Of a stretch of 35,823 nucleotides of DNA, positions 33,489 to 35,823 are shown one piece after another. A program made the position numbers and the translations under genes. Every line of letters starts with the position of its first letter. The stretch's first letter is position 1. Below the pieces are notes generated by a model. It saw only the letters and a list, made by a program, of their open reading frames with translations. It was not told where the DNA came from and ran no database searches. The stretch is from UBA1181 sp963619325 (GTDB taxonomy: Bacteria; Bacteroidota; Bacteroidia; Bacteroidales; Paludibacteraceae): positions 1 to 35,823 of the forward strand of contig CAVEVQ010000026.1 of assembly GCA_963619325.1 (NCBI GenBank), given 5' to 3'.

Positions 33489-35738
33489 ATGAAAGGAAAA
33501 GTTGCGCTTTTCACCTTTCTTGCTATTAGTGGATTTTGCAGAGATATTTATGCAGAGAATTCTGGATTAGCTGGGAGTGCGACTGAAAATGTGGTCGCAC
33601 AGGCTAAAGTGTTCTCTGGTAGGGTTCTTGATGATACAGGTGCGCCTTTAGTGGGCGCTCATGTCCAAGTGTCTAACGATAAGAACATTGGCACAACGAC
33701 AGATAATGACGGATATTTCCGCCTCTCATCTACCTCTTCTGATGCATTAAAGGTTAAAGTAAGTTTTGTCGGATTTCAGTCGGAATATTTTGTCTTGAAA
33801 TCCTCTGGGAATGGAAGTAACACGCTGCGTTTGTCTCCTAATGCCGCAGCGTTGGAGCAAGTGGTGGTGACAGGTACGCGTACGCCGAAGGCTCTGAAGG
33901 ATGCGCCCGTCGTTACTCGTGTAATCACCGCGGAAGATATTAAAATTGCAGATGCGACAAATGTGCAGGATTTGCTCACGGAAGAGTTGCCTGGCGTTGA
34001 GTTCGGTTATGCGATGAGCCAAGAGACGTCCCTTAATATGAATGGATTCGGTGGCAATGCCGTCCTCTTCTTGGTTGATGGCGAGCGGTTGGCTGGTGAG
34101 ACAATGAACAATGTTGACTACAGCCGTCTGAACATGGATAATGTTGGCCGTATTGAGGTGGTCAAAGGTGCCGCTTCTGCTCTCTATGGCGCGAACGCTG
34201 TTGGTGGTGTTGTTAACATCATCACAAGAGAAAACACTGAACCCTGGACGGTGAATGTGAATTCTAGGTATAGCGCGTTCAATGATGAATGGCGTTATGG
34301 AGGGAATGTGTCGTTCAATGTCAAAAAGTGGAATTCTCAGACGAGTGTTCAACGTACAACCTCAGAAACTGTGCAGTTGACAAGCCCATTTGACACTGAG
34401 TCTAACATCGTTAGCATCTACGGCGGTGAGTCTATGAACATCAAAGAAAGGTTGACTTTCAAAGCTACAGAACGTCTGAAATTCATTGCTCGTGGTAGTT
34501 ATTTTGACCGTGTCAGCAACCGCACTAATTATGATGACCACTATAAAGGATACAGCGGTGGTTTGAAGGCTGTCTTCGATATCACGAAGAATGACAACTT
34601 AGAGGTGTCGTACGCTTATGATCAGTATGACAAGTTGAGGTATGAAAGTGTTACGACAAAGGATTCTGTCACAAAGCAGACGACAACGGAGATGGTGCGT
34701 ACGCATAATCATGATTACAGCAACCGCCAGCATACGGTGCATGCGCTTTACTCTCATATCTTTAAGGTCGGTACATTGACGGTGGGTGGCGATTATATGA
34801 ACGACTACCTTACGACTTACCAGTTCTTGGATAACGAGGATCATAGTCAGTCGTCTTTGGATGGATACGTTCAGTTCGACTACAATCCGTTGAGATGGTT
34901 GAATGTGGTGGGTAGTGTTCGCCACGACTACTATTCAGCCTCTAAACATGGTGCGACAACGGCTCGATTGGCTTTGATGACGAAATGGAAATATATTTCT
35001 CTACGTGCCAACTATGCGGGCGGGTTCCGTGCTCCAACCTTGAAAGAGATGTATATGTGTTTTGATATGGCTGGTATGATGATGATTTACGGAAATCCAG
35101 ACTTGAAGCCAGAAAAAAGCCATAATTTCAATGTCGCTTTAGAACATGCGGGAAGAGTTAAAGGAAACAACTTCTTTAGCGGTCAATATAGTGCCAATGT
35201 GATGGGGTATTATAACATTTATGAGAACAGAATCACTACGGATGACTATGACGATGGAAATGAGAAGTCTTCTTCTCGATATACGAATGAGGCTGGCGTG
35301 AATGTGATGGGTATTGATGCAAGTGCTCAATATCGCACAGATATGGGTTTAGGATTGAAGTTCAACTACAGCTATGTTCACATGACGGGCCGCACTGTTG
35401 ATTCTCAATTTTCACAACCTCGTCCGTCTTCGGCAACCTGGAGAATTGACTACGATCACCAGTTCTGCACCGCATACGGATTGAACGTTGCTATTTCGGG
35501 GCGTTTCTTGTCTGAACCCGATACGGAGCAAGAACAACATGACAGCGCATATCAGATATGGAAGTTCACGTTGCAGCAACGTCTCTTCGATGGTATCAGC
35601 ATCAATTTCAATATTGACAACCTCTTCAATTATGTGCCAGAAGCATATTATTGGAGTTCATGTATGACGAAAGGTCGCACATGGTCTTTGGGTATCTCTA
35701 TGGATGTGGATCGTTTTGTTAAGGCGGTAAAAAAATAA
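33489..35738 (+). CDS. hmuR: TonB-dependent receptor, heme (HmuR-like) type
   Basis: A 749-residue outer-membrane receptor. After the signal peptide (to about residue 22) comes a carboxypeptidase-regulatory-like beta domain (about 42-115; SGRVLDDTGAPLVGAHV), then the plug (about 125-248; VVVTGTRTPKALKDAPVVTR and LYGANAVGGVVNIITR) and a beta-barrel to the C-terminus. FRAP (513-516) and NPDL (536-539) are the two boxes that mark heme receptors of the HmuR/HemR type. Between them there is no His but six Met (521, 523, 527, 530-532) and Cys524. It is the last gene of the locus and directly follows the candidate hemophore. The 85 bases after it to the window edge show no clear terminator. Confidence 0.85.
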   Translation: MKGKVALFTFLAISGFCRDIYAENSGLAGSATENVVAQAKVFSGRVLDDTGAPLVGAHVQVSNDKNIGTTTDNDGYFRLSSTSSDALKVKVSFVGFQSEYFVLKSSGNGSNTLRLSPNAAALEQVVVTGTRTPKALKDAPVVTRVITAEDIKIADATNVQDLLTEELPGVEFGYAMSQETSLNMNGFGGNAVLFLVDGERLAGETMNNVDYSRLNMDNVGRIEVVKGAASALYGANAVGGVVNIITRENTEPWTVNVNSRYSAFNDEWRYGGNVSFNVKKWNSQTSVQRTTSETVQLTSPFDTESNIVSIYGGESMNIKERLTFKATERLKFIARGSYFDRVSNRTNYDDHYKGYSGGLKAVFDITKNDNLEVSYAYDQYDKLRYESVTTKDSVTKQTTTEMVRTHNHDYSNRQHTVHALYSHIFKVGTLTVGGDYMNDYLTTYQFLDNEDHSQSSLDGYVQFDYNPLRWLNVVGSVRHDYYSASKHGATTARLALMTKWKYISLRANYAGGFRAPTLKEMYMCFDMAGMMMIYGNPDLKPEKSHNFNVALEHAGRVKGNNFFSGQYSANVMGYYNIYENRITTDDYDDGNEKSSSRYTNEAGVNVMGIDASAQYRTDMGLGLKFNYSYVHMTGRTVDSQFSQPRPSSATWRIDYDHQFCTAYGLNVAISGRFLSEPDTEQEQHDSAYQIWKFTLQQRLFDGISINFNIDNLFNYVPEAYYWSSCMTKGRTWSLGISMDVDRFVKAVKK

Positions 35739-35823
35739 AACTACAATAGCAATTATGGTATTAAAAAATATTGCTGTCCGCTAAAAACTTTTTGAACCCG
35801 CAAAAGATAGGGCTGGATTCCTC
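35739..35823. other. gene-free right edge
   Basis: No ORF was recognised. A weak inverted pair AGCAAT/ATTGCT (near 35750 and 35771) without a T-run is the only structure seen. A true terminator could lie beyond the edge. Confidence 0.4.

Noticed and set aside
33747..34352. 201-codon minus-strand open frame inside the receptor gene
   Set aside because: Its composition mirrors the receptor codons; no domain or ribosome-binding site.
35748..35775. AGCAAT/ATTGCT inverted pair after the receptor gene as a terminator
   Set aside because: Only six paired bases, long AT-rich loop and no T-run.

Overview
The window comes from the chromosome of a Bacteroidales bacterium (phylum Bacteroidota). The grounds are PorW/SprE and PorX homologues tied to the type IX secretion system (T9SS), a hmuSTUV-type heme locus with a TonB-dependent receptor that carries a carboxypeptidase-regulatory-like N-terminal domain, DUF1573 proteins, lipoproteins with an acidic run after the lipid cysteine, and several TAnnTTTG sequences upstream of genes, which match the Bacteroidota -7 promoter element. 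I cannot place it below order level. No tRNA, rRNA, CRISPR array, insertion sequence or integrase was seen.

Layout. 1-403 is the 3' end of a FISUMP/DUF1566-like protein gene, visibly richer in GC than the rest (216 of 403 bases) and possibly carrying a hypervariable C-terminus. 551-2584 (minus) is an ATP-grasp ligase plus alpha/beta-hydrolase pair, divergent from porW-porX (2751-7883). A BadF/BadG-type sugar kinase (7900-8739, minus) converges on porX. 8985-13511 is a glycogen-type operon: debranching-enzyme-like protein, GT4 glycogen-synthase-like enzyme, GH57 protein. A lone trpB of the TrpB2 type follows (13665-15032), between two strong hairpin terminators. 15153-18591 (minus) encodes an M23 endopeptidase and a C69 dipeptidase, probably one cell-wall/peptide turnover operon. 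18827-22200 holds a DUF1573 protein, then a thioredoxin-fold lipoprotein, a CcdA-like membrane protein and a second DUF1573 protein. A GT4 glycosyltransferase (minus) and murB (plus) diverge at 23309-23386. The right third, 24815-35738, is one co-directional heme/iron locus: hmuS, hmuT, hmuU, hmuV, a PepSY-type membrane protein, a duplicated calycin-like lipoprotein and a heme-type TonB-dependent receptor.

How the parts work together. The heme locus appears complete from outer membrane to inner membrane: surface lipoprotein and receptor for capture and import, a membrane-anchored CobN-like HmuS for handling the tetrapyrrole, HmuU/HmuV resembling an ExbB/ExbD-type energiser, and a multi-helix PepSY protein with histidines suited to bind heme b and move electrons. 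The most unusual signal is that the lipoprotein has no histidine at all but repeats a Met-Pro-Met-Ala-Met motif in each of its two domains, and that the receptor has six methionines and no histidine between its FRAP and NPDL boxes, where the Porphyromonas HmuR has a key histidine. This suggests a methionine-based heme relay. In the glycogen operon the synthase-like enzyme keeps its motifs, while the debranching-like and GH57 proteins each lack a probable catalytic aspartate.
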